Of a stretch of DNA of 64,000 nt, positions 36,338 through 44,993 are shown piece by piece. This DNA is from Alphaproteobacteria bacterium HGW-Alphaproteobacteria-4. Lineage in GTDB: Bacteria > Pseudomonadota > Alphaproteobacteria > Rhodobacterales > Rhodobacteraceae. How positions within the stretch are numbered: position 1 is the stretch's first letter; each line of letters starts with the position of its first letter. The translations under genes were made by a program, and so were the position numbers. The stretch spans positions 169,003 through 233,002 of the forward strand of contig PHEE01000002.1 of the NCBI GenBank assembly GCA_002842855.1. Reading direction: 5' to 3'. Below the pieces are notes generated by a model. It did no database searches. It was not told the origin of the DNA and saw only the letters and a program-made list of their open reading frames with translations.

Positions 36338-36340
36338 TCA

Positions 36341-37507
36341 TCAAGCGGCGGGCATCCGTTCCTCGGCCATGCCGGCATACCAGCTGGAACCGAACGGAAT
36401 CGCGCTGTCATCGAAGTTGTAGGCGGGGTGGTGCACCATCGCGGTGTCACCGTTGCCAAGAAAGATGTAGGCGCCGGGGCGCGCGTTCAGCATGAAGCTG
36501 AAATCCTCGGCCCCCATCAGCGGTGCGGTATCGGTATCGACCTGCCCCGAAACCGCCTGCGCCACTTTCACGGCGTATTCGGTGTTTTCGGGCGCGTTCA
36601 TCGTCACCGGGTAGCCGCGCTGGTAATCGACCTTTGCGCTGGCCCCAAACGCCGCCGCCGTGCCCTCGGCAATCGCCTTCACCCGTGCTTCGACAAAATC
36701 CTGCACCGTGTGGTCCATCGTGCGCACCGTGCCGCGCAACAACACCGTTTGCGGAATCACGTTATGCGCCTCGCTTTCGGTGCGGAAGGTGCAGATCGAG
36801 ACCACCACCTGCTTCAGCGGGTCGACATTGCGGCTGGCGATCGACTGCATCGCCACCACGATCTGCGCCGCGACCAGAGTGGTGTCGATGGTTTCATGCG
36901 GCTTGGCGGCGTGCCCGCCCTTGCCCGTCACGATGATATCAAACTGGTCCGCCGCCGCCATCAGCGCGCCGGGCCGGATCGAGAACTGGCCCACGGGAAT
37001 GCCGGGCATGTTGTGCATGCCATAAACTTCCTGAATGCCCCAGCGCTCCATCATGCCGTCATTCACCATTTCGCGCCCGCCACCGCCGCCCTCTTCTGCG
37101 GGCTGAAAGATCACCACGGCGGTGCCATCGAAGTTGCGCGTTTCGGCCAGATATTTCGCGGCACCCAGCAGCATCGCCGTGTGCCCGTCATGGCCGCAGG
37201 CATGCATCTTGCCGGGCGTTTTCGACGCATAGGGCAGCCCGGTCGCCTCAAATATCGGCAGCGCGTCCATATCGGCACGCAGTCCGATAACGCGGCCCTT
37301 GCTGTCTGTCTTGCCACGAATCACGCCAACCACACCGGTCTTGCCGATGCCCTCGACCACCTCATCGCAACCAAAACCCCGCAGAAGCTCGGCCACCCTT
37401 GCGGCGGTACGATGCACCTCGAACAAAAGCTCGGGGTTCTCGTGAAAATCACGCCGCCAGGCGGTGATTTCGGGCAAAAGCTCGGCAAAACGATTCTTGG
37501 GGGGCAT
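36341..37507 (-). CDS. M20D amidohydrolase (hippurate/N-acyl-amino acid hydrolase type)
   Basis: The 388-residue metallo-amidohydrolase has the M20D metal-binding motifs HACGHDGHTAML (near residue 100), PAEEGGGGG and the late MGAEDFSFML. It is expected to hydrolyse N-acyl amino acids such as hippurate or related conjugates in the cytoplasm. Length is standard. Its start lies close to a pair of degenerate 22-bp repeats at 37529-37572 that may mark an old insertion-sequence end, so its native promoter could be disrupted or replaced. Confidence 0.9.
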   Translation of the reverse strand: MPPKNRFAELLPEITAWRRDFHENPELLFEVHRTAARVAELLRGFGCDEVVEGIGKTGVVGVIRGKTDSKGRVIGLRADMDALPIFEATGLPYASKTPGKMHACGHDGHTAMLLGAAKYLAETRNFDGTAVVIFQPAEEGGGGGREMVNDGMMERWGIQEVYGMHNMPGIPVGQFSIRPGALMAAADQFDIIVTGKGGHAAKPHETIDTTLVAAQIVVAMQSIASRNVDPLKQVVVSICTFRTESEAHNVIPQTVLLRGTVRTMDHTVQDFVEARVKAIAEGTAAAFGASAKVDYQRGYPVTMNAPENTEYAVKVAQAVSGQVDTDTAPLMGAEDFSFMLNARPGAYIFLGNGDTAMVHHPAYNFDDSAIPFGSSWYAGMAEERMPAA

Positions 37508-37905
37508 TCCAGGCTCCTGATTTCTTGATTTTCACGCAGAGCTGACCCGGTTTTCATCGAGAGCTGGCCCGCCTGACGATCATGTTCTGCGGGTTGTGCC
37601 GGGGTCAAGGCATGTTTGGTCTGGTTCATGTTTTGCCTGCCGCTGAATTGGCCCTGGTGTTGGCTCTGTTGATGGCGTGGATGCCCCCCGGCGGCATCGT
37701 AATGTGAAAACGCAATCCGTCGCGGACGATGGAACGGTGACGAGCGCTCGGCTTGAACTTGACGCAAGCGGCACGAGGTAAGTCTACCAGGCTACCATGA
37801 CGGCCGGCAAACGTACTGACGTCGAACCCACGCAAGCTGAGGCTGGAAAGCAACCCTTCGCCTTTGCTCTTGCCCGCCGGAGACGAGACCATTAAAGGAG
37901 GCGGC
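37508..37905. other. 398-bp intergenic region before tRNA-Ser
   Basis: No gene is convincing here. The left part holds two tandem 22-bp degenerate repeats (listed separately). The rest shows no clear promoter, hairpin or protein-coding frame, apart from ordinary short open frames without ribosome binding sites. AAAGGAGGCGGC just before the tRNA is incidental. Confidence 0.5.
37529..37572. repeat. Two tandem 22-bp repeats resembling an IS21-type terminal array
   Basis: Copies at 37529-37550 and 37551-37572 share TTTTCA, AGAGCTG and CCCG at the same offsets and differ at about five positions. Adjacent degenerate repeats of this length with a TTTTCA-type core are typical of the multiple transposase-binding sites at IS21-family ends. 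No transposase (istA/istB) is present in the window, so this would be a remnant or solo end. Confidence 0.4.
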
Positions 37906-37995
37906 GGAGCTGTGGCCGAGTGGTCGAAGGCACGCCCCTGCTAAGGGCGCAGACGGGGAACCGTCTCGAGGGTTCGAATCCCTTCGGCTCCGCCA
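37906..37995 (+). tRNA. tRNA-Ser (GCU anticodon)
   Basis: A 90-nt class II tRNA. Acceptor GGAGCTG (37906-37912) pairs with CGGCTCC (37985-37991), discriminator G, encoded CCA at 37993-37995. The anticodon stem CGCCC/GGGCG encloses loop CTGCTAA with GCT at 37940-37942. The long variable arm is ACGGGGAACCGT-like. The sequence after the tRNA changes to mobile-element genes, so its 3' end is a candidate integration site. Confidence 0.96.
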
Positions 37996-38244
37996 CTTGC
38001 CCCTGCGGCCGGATTTTCTCGTTGTATTCGAGGGTTATGCGGGAGGGGCTGTTAACCGGGCTACGCCCCGAAGGGCGCGCATGCGTTCTCTCCGGGCCGA
38101 TATTCTCCGGACCTGTTAACCGCGCGCGGTCCGGTTAAGCCGATCAAGGCCCTGATAATGAAGGGTTTTGGGCCACAGATCATTCGTAACCGTTGTGAAA
38201 GCCGTATCCATGCCGCAGGGAACTGGCGTCGAACTCTGTGATGG
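37996..38244. other. Junction region after tRNA-Ser with GTTAACCG repeats
   Basis: CTGTTAACCG occurs twice as a direct repeat (about 38049-38058 and 38114-38123), and the second copy forms an inverted repeat with CGGTTAA at 38132-38138. A GCCCCGAAGGGC stretch lies near 38064-38076. No gene is evident. The region would contain the left attachment junction if the element integrated at the tRNA. Confidence 0.4.
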
Positions 38245-40833
38245 CTAGGGCAAGTAATCGAATGCATCCGCGCTTTCATACAGAGCCTTGATGGTTGTCG
38301 CGGTAGAAACTGACGTGCGCGTCGCGGCTTCCTTCAGGTCCAGAACACGGAACTTGTCACCGATCTTCGCAACGGCCTCGATCCGACGATACTGATCGCC
38401 GAAGCGTTCTGCGTACTGCGCCAGCCCCTTGAGCTTCGGCATCGCGTCGCCGAACTGAATGCCGTGCGGATCGACGATATCGGCGGCGACGGTCCCATCG
38501 TCCTGCTGAACGAAAAATACGAAGTCGGGCCTGACAATCCTTGGTTCGCCACCATCCTCGTAAATGATGCCAAGCGAGTCCTGGCTGGCGCGCGACGGGT
38601 TCCGGTACCACGCGACGGCTCCCGCCCGCGCGAGTTCGGATTTCACCACTTCACCTTCCCAGGAATTGAAGTCCTCGGGGAACATCCCATGCTCATCGCA
38701 CAGCATGTGCCGCTCGAAAGATGGCAGCGGGGTCTCTGAGCCGTTCGCCTCGCGGATCGTCGTCGGCTGCATCCAAGACGTCGGTCGAGCCAGGTCCACA
38801 TCCATGGGGTTCGCGCTCATCTCCCGGATCTGGCGATACACGTCCTGACGCTCGTCGGAGAGGTTCTTGATGTCGACCCGGAAGCGAGTGAGCCATTGGT
38901 TCGCGAGTTTCTCGGCCTCAGCCTCAAGTGTCTCTCGGATGCCGGGAACCAATCCTAAAGCGCCAATCGTGACGTGCGCATCGATGAGAGCGGCCTCCAT
39001 GTCGTCCGCATCGCCTTCGCTCCGCGCCAGGTAGTCGCTGTACGACGTCGCGAGATCCGGACTGATCGCACGGCCCGCCCTGCGATATGCGTCTTCGATC
39101 ACGGCGTAGTCCGCTTCCTCGAGGAAGTCGTCGAACGACATGCCGCCGCCTTTCAGGTCGGCCTTCAGGCTCTTTCCTTCGACTGTAAGGACCGATTTGC
39201 GGGCAGTCTCGATTTCCGCCTTGTATCGCGCTCTGGCGCCATCGAGCACCTTGTGCATTTCCGCATGGGCAGCCTTGCCAGCGTCTTCGAGCAGACCATC
39301 GACGGCCAGCTCATGCGCCAGCGAGGTCAGTCTCTTGACTGGACGGGCATGCCGCTTTGGCAGGGATTGGGACGGCAGCGAGAGCAGCTTGTCCCACACC
39401 GGCTCCGGGATCGAAGGATTGGGCTTCAACTCGACGGGGTTGATCAGTACGCGGCGACCCGGCAAATCGTCGCCACCGTCCCCGCCGGACATCAACGCCT
39501 TGGCGACGTCCTTGACCGAGGCTTCGTCGAAGAACGGCAGCAGGCAATCGACGGAGTTCAGTCGTTCGTTGCCCGGGATCCGCCGCGCCAGCGGCGTGCG
39601 CACCATGCGCCCCAGTAGCTGCGTGATGTGCGTCTTGTCCCGAGCGGGCCGGAACGACACCATGACTTCAGCGCGCGGACAGTCCCACCCCGTGCTGATG
39701 GCGTCCTTCGCGATCAGGATCCGGACCCATGTCGATTCCTGAACGCGTTCGGGCGAGATGTAGGGCACGGTGTGGCGGCCGAAGTTCTGGGTGGAGTGTT
39801 CCCCGAACACATGCGCCACCGCATCCTCGGGCAAGTCCGGCCACTGCGTGAAGATGGTGTCGAGAGCCCGGCCGATGTCGTTGTGATCGGGCGCGTTCGG
39901 AACCTGCAGAACCATAAGGGGCAGCACTGTTCCGGCATCGTCCTGCTGCTGGCCATAGGCCTCCCAGGCGGAGGAAATCTCCTTCAGCTTGTCTGTGCCG
40001 CGGCGCACCAGCACGGTATCGAACTGCCCCGCCTCCTTCGGTACGTCGAGGATGATCGTATCCTTCAGCAGACCTGACGCCTGGACCTTGGCGGAATCCA
40101 CCACCACGTTCGGCAGGGTCGCGCGGCCCGTCATGTCGGTCATCGCCGCGTTGAACCGCTCGACCGTCGCCGAGATGCCCCAGACGACTGGGATGCCGGG
40201 GACCGGTCCCGAGCCGTTGATCAACCGCTTGACGATGGTGGTCTTCTCGCCCGCGCCGGTCGCGGCGCGCATCCCGCGATGCGCCTCGTCGAGCACGAGG
40301 TAAAGCGTCAGCGCCGGATCATCGATGGTGTTCTGGATCGTGTCCCAGATGGTGAAGGAGCGACTGTCGGGCATCAGCCGGATCTGGCCGTCCTTCTCGA
40401 TCCCCTCGTCATCGGGATCGTGTCCGCGCACCAGGAGGCTCGACTTGCTCAGCTTCTGGGTATTCAGGAAATAGACCTTCCCCGGTTCCAGCACCTCGCG
40501 CTGGAAGGTGCTTTGCACCACCACAAGGTCCGAGATCGACAGTCTGTCCGATGCCTCGAGCAGGCGGAAACGTGACTGCTCGTTCAGGGACGGATCGTCG
40601 CTGAACCAGATCACCACGGCACCCGGGTCAGGCTCGATGTCGTAGTTGTCGTCGCCGTGGAACAGTGCCTCGAACACCGCCGCCGCCATCACGGTCTTGC
40701 CCGCGCCCGTGGTGGCCGTCAGCGAGAAGGCATGCTTGTCGCCGTCCTCGCGCCAGCGACGCGAGGCCTTCTTGAGGTTCACCAGAACCTCCCGAACGGC
40801 TTCTTCCTGATAATCCTTGAGGGTAAACTTCAT
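38245..40833 (-). CDS. Type III-like restriction enzyme Res subunit (SF2 helicase-nuclease)
   Basis: The 862-residue protein has an N-terminal SF2 helicase core with Walker A TATTGAGKT (near residue 40), DEAH box LDEAHRGM (near residue 188), and a later motif with STGWDCPRAEVMVSFRPARD and QLLGRMVRTP (near 385-425), as in type III Res subunits. The C-terminal region has RPDFVFF and then AADIVDPHG. This resembles the PD-(D/E)XK nuclease position of Res enzymes but lacks an obvious ExK. It lies 3 bp after mod, so the two are co-translated. Foreign-DNA cleavage with the partner methyltransferase is the expected role; cleavage competence is uncertain. Confidence 0.82.
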   Translation of the reverse strand: MKFTLKDYQEEAVREVLVNLKKASRRWREDGDKHAFSLTATTGAGKTVMAAAVFEALFHGDDNYDIEPDPGAVVIWFSDDPSLNEQSRFRLLEASDRLSISDLVVVQSTFQREVLEPGKVYFLNTQKLSKSSLLVRGHDPDDEGIEKDGQIRLMPDSRSFTIWDTIQNTIDDPALTLYLVLDEAHRGMRAATGAGEKTTIVKRLINGSGPVPGIPVVWGISATVERFNAAMTDMTGRATLPNVVVDSAKVQASGLLKDTIILDVPKEAGQFDTVLVRRGTDKLKEISSAWEAYGQQQDDAGTVLPLMVLQVPNAPDHNDIGRALDTIFTQWPDLPEDAVAHVFGEHSTQNFGRHTVPYISPERVQESTWVRILIAKDAISTGWDCPRAEVMVSFRPARDKTHITQLLGRMVRTPLARRIPGNERLNSVDCLLPFFDEASVKDVAKALMSGGDGGDDLPGRRVLINPVELKPNPSIPEPVWDKLLSLPSQSLPKRHARPVKRLTSLAHELAVDGLLEDAGKAAHAEMHKVLDGARARYKAEIETARKSVLTVEGKSLKADLKGGGMSFDDFLEEADYAVIEDAYRRAGRAISPDLATSYSDYLARSEGDADDMEAALIDAHVTIGALGLVPGIRETLEAEAEKLANQWLTRFRVDIKNLSDERQDVYRQIREMSANPMDVDLARPTSWMQPTTIREANGSETPLPSFERHMLCDEHGMFPEDFNSWEGEVVKSELARAGAVAWYRNPSRASQDSLGIIYEDGGEPRIVRPDFVFFVQQDDGTVAADIVDPHGIQFGDAMPKLKGLAQYAERFGDQYRRIEAVAKIGDKFRVLDLKEAATRTSVSTATTIKALYESADAFDYLP

Positions 40834-40836
40834 GGC

Positions 40837-42978
40837 TCAGCGGCCCATCGAAAAGCGGAAATTGGAGAGGTAGGACTCGTAGAGCCGCACCGGTTCGACG
40901 CTGTCGGGCAACGCGCGCGCCACCGCCTGGAACCGGCGGTCGTCATCTGTCACGACGTAGGCGATGCGCAGGGTCGGCTGGGCGGCGGTCGCGTCGCAAA
41001 ACGCGGCGGCGCGGTCCAGGTCGACGAGCAAACCGTAGGTGTCGGCCACGTCCCATCCGGCGGCGGGAAGATCGTCGATGCGGCGCCCCTCCGATCCGGC
41101 GCGCATCCACAACAGCGGCGCGATGCGCTGGAAGGCGAGGTTGTGTCTCACGGCAACGGGTGCTTCGTAGGTCATGGTGAAGAACTCGGCGTTCTCTTCG
41201 AACCCCTCAGCCATCGGAAACTCGTTGGTGAACCTGTAATCACCCTCGATATTCTTGCCTTCTGGGGTCTTCCCGGTGATGGCGGCGGCAATCCGCGGCT
41301 TGGTGATGTAGTCGCAGATCCCTGATTTCTCCCAATCAGGATCTCCGGGTCGCAAACCAGCCTCGCGCAATGCAGTCTGCTCACTTGCGCGGACCTCGTT
41401 GTTTGTCACGCATATGGACTGTCGCCGACCGCCGTCTTGGCGGTTGAGACGCATCACAGCATGCGCGGTGGTCCCGGAACCACTGAAAAAGTCCAGAACC
41501 ACAGCGTCGGGCTTGCCTCGGACGATAACGCGAAGGGCATCTTCAACAGCATAGAGACTCTTGGGGAACGGAAACGCACGCCCATTGCCCAAGAACTTAC
41601 CGACCAAGTCAGTGCCGTAGGCCCCGGCATCGTGGCTTGTTCTGTGCCATACTGTGCGGACTTTTCTGGTTGCCGCACCTTCGTAAACTACGTCTGCGAC
41701 GCCAGTCACCGGGTCTTTGCCCAAAACGACCAACGTTCCGTCGTCGATTTCCTTACGGAGTTGCTCCGAAAGGTAAGACAAGCCCCAGGATCGACGCTTC
41801 TTGTCAAAAGAGCCGAGGGCCACGAATCCCTTTTCGACAAGGTCATTGAACGTGTCGACCCCAAGGCCCCATCTTCCAAGAGTTAGGTCTTTGCGCACAG
41901 GCCAGACTGCCACATTGCCGTCAGCATCTTTCAGACTGAAATCTGGCTCTTGCTCTAGTGGCAGGTATGGACCCGCTTTCACGATCCTCTTTGTCTTGGG
42001 ATTGATCCAGACCGGGTAGAACATCTGTTCACGGTCTTTCCTTTCGGCCTCATCCCCGGATCGAAGCAGCCCTTTCCACCGTGGGCGAGAATATCCATCG
42101 TCTGAAGTGGTCGAGTCTTTGGTTGTCAGAAGATCATCGTCTCCCGCGAAAATCTTGCTATCCGGCCCAAAACAGAAAAACGCGTACTCTTCCACCCGGG
42201 AAAGGTAGCCTTGGGTAACGCCCTTGGGATTAATAACAATTGTAACCTGCTGGATCGTGAATCCCTCCAAGATCTGTTCCAGCAAGAGCCCTAAACGTCG
42301 AACCTCGTGCTCATCTATCGTGACGATTAGCGTACCTGACGGCTTAAGTAATTGTTTGGCGGTAAGGAGACGGCGCTCCATGAATGCCAGCCATTTTGAA
42401 TGGCGATAAAGATCCTCTTCGCCAACATAATTGTTGTTGTACTTCCAATCACTTGCGCCCGAATTATAGGGCGGGTCGATGTAGATGGCGTCAATCTTGC
42501 CACGATGTGTGTAGGTCAGCGCCTCCAGCACATGGAAGTTCTCGCCGTTGATCACCGTGTGGAACGGCTTGTCGCCGCCGCGCTCCACCCGCCCGGTGCT
42601 GACCAAGCCGGGATAGATGTAATCCCGGAACTCGGCCACCACGACCAGATCGGCAACTGCGACATCCACCGTCTCTGGCGCCTCGGCGTCGATCAGTTCG
42701 ACCAGCGCCATCCGCGCCTTGCTCTTGCTGTCAATTCGCTTGACGCGCCACAGCCGCTGGTCTGCGCGCTGGACAGAGCCCCGAGGCGGCAGGATCCGCA
42801 CCTTGTCGCCCCGCCGCACGGGGCGGCCGGGCAGTTCCACGCTTTCGGGGCGGTGCCGCTCGAAGTTCAGACCGAAGGCCCGCCGCGAGGCCAGCGCCTT
42901 GAACTCCCGCTCGAGCTCATCCCCTAGAGCGCTGTCCCTGGCCTTTGCCCGGGCGATGAGATCCGTCAGACGCGACAT
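40837..42978 (-). CDS. Site-specific adenine DNA methyltransferase (type III Mod-like)
   Basis: The 713-residue protein carries the catalytic motif IYIDPPYNSG (near residue 172) before the SAM-binding motif LDFFSGSGTTAHAVM, the order of beta-class N6-adenine methyltransferases such as type III Mod subunits. Target recognition should lie in the central region between the motifs. A GAGGG ribosome binding site precedes ATG 42978. It is followed after 3 bp by res. The long central segment appears AT-richer than its flanks, as often seen for variable recognition domains. The recognition sequence is not predictable. Confidence 0.85.
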   Translation of the reverse strand: MSRLTDLIARAKARDSALGDELEREFKALASRRAFGLNFERHRPESVELPGRPVRRGDKVRILPPRGSVQRADQRLWRVKRIDSKSKARMALVELIDAEAPETVDVAVADLVVVAEFRDYIYPGLVSTGRVERGGDKPFHTVINGENFHVLEALTYTHRGKIDAIYIDPPYNSGASDWKYNNNYVGEEDLYRHSKWLAFMERRLLTAKQLLKPSGTLIVTIDEHEVRRLGLLLEQILEGFTIQQVTIVINPKGVTQGYLSRVEEYAFFCFGPDSKIFAGDDDLLTTKDSTTSDDGYSRPRWKGLLRSGDEAERKDREQMFYPVWINPKTKRIVKAGPYLPLEQEPDFSLKDADGNVAVWPVRKDLTLGRWGLGVDTFNDLVEKGFVALGSFDKKRRSWGLSYLSEQLRKEIDDGTLVVLGKDPVTGVADVVYEGAATRKVRTVWHRTSHDAGAYGTDLVGKFLGNGRAFPFPKSLYAVEDALRVIVRGKPDAVVLDFFSGSGTTAHAVMRLNRQDGGRRQSICVTNNEVRASEQTALREAGLRPGDPDWEKSGICDYITKPRIAAAITGKTPEGKNIEGDYRFTNEFPMAEGFEENAEFFTMTYEAPVAVRHNLAFQRIAPLLWMRAGSEGRRIDDLPAAGWDVADTYGLLVDLDRAAAFCDATAAQPTLRIAYVVTDDDRRFQAVARALPDSVEPVRLYESYLSNFRFSMGR

Positions 42979-43307
42979 TGCCAGCCCTCGTGCCCCTCAC
43001 CCGCTACTGCACCGCACCCGTGATGCCCCGCGCGCGACATGCGGAGCAAGGCATGCGCGCGTTCGACCGCAGACGGCCGGTGGGCAGGCAAGGTGGTAGG
43101 GATCGCGGTCGCGGCTGTCATCAATTCTATGTCCTGTCAGGCGGCGACGGACTTGCCGAACGCCCTGCGAAAATGAGCTGACAGAACCGCCGTTTACGCG
43201 CGCAGACTAAACCGCAAGTGCATGATGAAGCAAGCCGAATGGCGGCTTGCGCCCGCAGTCCTCGGCTCCTGTCTGCGCCAGGATGGACAACAATGGCCAT
43301 ACGATTT
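42979..43307. other. 329-bp intergenic region between the recombinase-led operon and mod
   Basis: It separates the end of the uncharacterised gene (43308) from the mod start (42978), both on the minus strand. CTGTCAG at 43134-43140 and CTGACAG at 43178-43184 form a widely spaced inverted repeat. It should contain the promoter of mod-res, but no clear -35/-10 pair was identified. No coding frame is convincing. Confidence 0.4.
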
Positions 43308-44072
43308 TCAGAACAGCGACGTCTGACCAGTGTCGTCCACACGGAGGACACCGAGCAACTGCCATGTATGATGGCGCTTGGCCATGTTGCCGACACAGAA
43401 CAACATGCCTTTCCGGGGGTATTCCTCGTTGAAGGTCTTGCTCATCCAGTCCAGCGCAGCCTGGTCGGATCCCTCCCGCCGACGGCCGTTGAAGAACATG
43501 GCGTGGGCTTCCCAATCGCCGTTCGCGCAGTCGTGGGGGCCCGTGGCATCTTCGAACTTGAAGCGAAAATCATAGGGACTGGGCTCGAGCGCCTTCAGTT
43601 GCTCATCGAAAAACGACCCCTGGCGCGCGGCCTCCGCATACAGTCGCCGTTCCTGTTCGATCTCATCCGGCTTCTTGGCCTTATAGAAGAATCGGGTGTT
43701 TCGCGGCCGGATCAGCGCCAGCGACCTGCCAGCCGCCTCGGCTTCCTTGATGGAGGCAGACACGAGCGGGCTGAGAAACGACGCTCGATCCTTCGGCGAC
43801 ATGCTGCCGTTCACGGTGATGCTGTCTTCCATCACATGGCAGCTCTCCGCACGACGATCACTGGTCGGCGGCCTGAACTTGAAATCGACCCAGTCCCAGC
43901 GCTTGAACGCAGCGCCGTCGGAAAGGTGTCGAAATCGGATTGGGAACAGGCGCTTGAATTCGCCACGGGCTGTCACCCCGGCGCAGCAGACAGTTTCCCC
44001 GTGGTTGGCGCTACGCTGCGGTAAGGCCTTCACCAGAATGGAAACGCGGCAGTTTTGCAGCGTGACGGACAT
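43308..44072 (-). CDS. Uncharacterised protein paired with DUF488
   Basis: The 254-residue protein starts MSVTLQNCRVSILVKALPQ and contains ETVCCAGVTARGEFKRLFPIRFR, a conserved-looking N-terminal segment. It then has a charged middle and a C-terminal half with ATGPHDCANGDWEAHAMFFNG and GMLFCVGNMAKRHHTWQLLG. No named domain is recognised with confidence. The start overlaps the end of the DUF488 gene by 62 bp, so the two are surely co-expressed; a slightly longer start at 44087 is possible. The pairing next to a restriction-modification locus suggests a defence or nucleic-acid processing role, which is only inference. Confidence 0.72.
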   Translation of the reverse strand: MSVTLQNCRVSILVKALPQRSANHGETVCCAGVTARGEFKRLFPIRFRHLSDGAAFKRWDWVDFKFRPPTSDRRAESCHVMEDSITVNGSMSPKDRASFLSPLVSASIKEAEAAGRSLALIRPRNTRFFYKAKKPDEIEQERRLYAEAARQGSFFDEQLKALEPSPYDFRFKFEDATGPHDCANGDWEAHAMFFNGRRREGSDQAALDWMSKTFNEEYPRKGMLFCVGNMAKRHHTWQLLGVLRVDDTGQTSLF

Positions 44073-44526
44073 ATCGCTCCGGATCATCAGCGAACAGATT
44101 GAATACCTCGAAGCCCGTCTCTTCGATCACTTCGTGCGCAACGATTGTCCTGTGGCAGGTTTCCGGATCGCGCTCGAAACAGAGCAGGCAAGTCGGCGCA
44201 TCCTGAACGAAATCGATCAATTCCCGCAGCGATTCTTGCGCTGGGGTCGTTTCGATATGCGCGCCGTAAATGGAACGAAACAGATCAAAATCTCCGGCCC
44301 GGGCTGCTTCGCGGCCGGGCTTGGGATCGCCAAGGGCGATGAAATGCGAATACTCGATGCCTTCGTCGGCAAGACGCGCGGCCAGCTTGGTTTTCGAGAA
44401 ACCGGCCTTGCGCGATGCAGCGACCGCGCGAACATCGGCCAACCTTTCGACGCCAGCCGCTTTCAGCGTCCGGACGAACCGATCAATGTCGGTTCCCTCA
44501 TAGCCAACCGTGAATACTACGCTCAT
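44011..44526 (-). CDS. DUF488 family protein
   Basis: The 171-residue protein has the DUF488 hallmarks: an N-terminal VFTVGYEGTDIDRF, a LADVRAVAASRK segment with basic residues, and CLLCFERDPETCHRTIVA with a conserved Cys/His cluster (CxxC...CHR). The family is often found in defence or mobile regions, but its activity is not established. It overlaps the preceding gene by 4 bp and the following gene by 62 bp. The strong overlaps place it in the recombinase operon. Confidence 0.85.
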   Translation of the reverse strand: MSVVFTVGYEGTDIDRFVRTLKAAGVERLADVRAVAASRKAGFSKTKLAARLADEGIEYSHFIALGDPKPGREAARAGDFDLFRSIYGAHIETTPAQESLRELIDFVQDAPTCLLCFERDPETCHRTIVAHEVIEETGFEVFNLFADDPERYVRHAAKLPRFHSGEGLTAA

Positions 44527-44993
44527 GCCTGCCCCTTTTCTTTGACGGTAACATGCCTTGGTTCCGACGTGAATCCCCTGATTTGCCGCAGATCTTGAGG
44601 TGTCGCAGCTTCGCCAAGCGCACGCTTCTGCTCGCTCCAGTCTTCCGACAGAGGTTGCCGCAGGACTTCCAGCGTCAGGTGGCGCGGCTGACGTCCGTCG
44701 AGGATCGACTCAACCAGGTCTGGGGACAGATGCGACAGGCGCATCGTCCTCGTAAGGTATGGTGCAGCGATCCCCTCTCGCTCGGCCAGTTCGGCGATGG
44801 TGGCGAACTCACCCGACTCGAGCATCCGCTTCCAGCGGAAGGCGCGGGCCAGCGCCTTGACCAGCGTGCTGTCCGGCGTGCGCTCTGGTCGGACGCGGTC
44901 GGGCAGTTGCATCTCCTTGCGTCCGCCGCGCTTCACGATGCGGAATGGCACGTGGATTGTGACCGTCTCGGGGACCGCCGTCGCGCGGGTCAT
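44523..44993 (-). CDS. Small HTH (ParB-like) protein of the recombinase operon
   Basis: The 156-residue protein has a central segment AFRWKRMLESGEFATIAELAEREGIAAPYLTRTMRLSHLSPDLVESILDG. It reads as a ParB/KorB-type helix-turn-helix followed by its support helix. It overlaps the recombinase stop and the DUF488 start by 4 bp each. Similar small proteins commonly accompany large serine recombinases in this order of bacteria. A role in DNA binding during excision or in operon control is plausible. The domain is inferred by eye from pattern, not from a search. Confidence 0.7.
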   Translation of the reverse strand: MTRATAVPETVTIHVPFRIVKRGGRKEMQLPDRVRPERTPDSTLVKALARAFRWKRMLESGEFATIAELAEREGIAAPYLTRTMRLSHLSPDLVESILDGRQPRHLTLEVLRQPLSEDWSEQKRALGEAATPQDLRQIRGFTSEPRHVTVKEKGQA

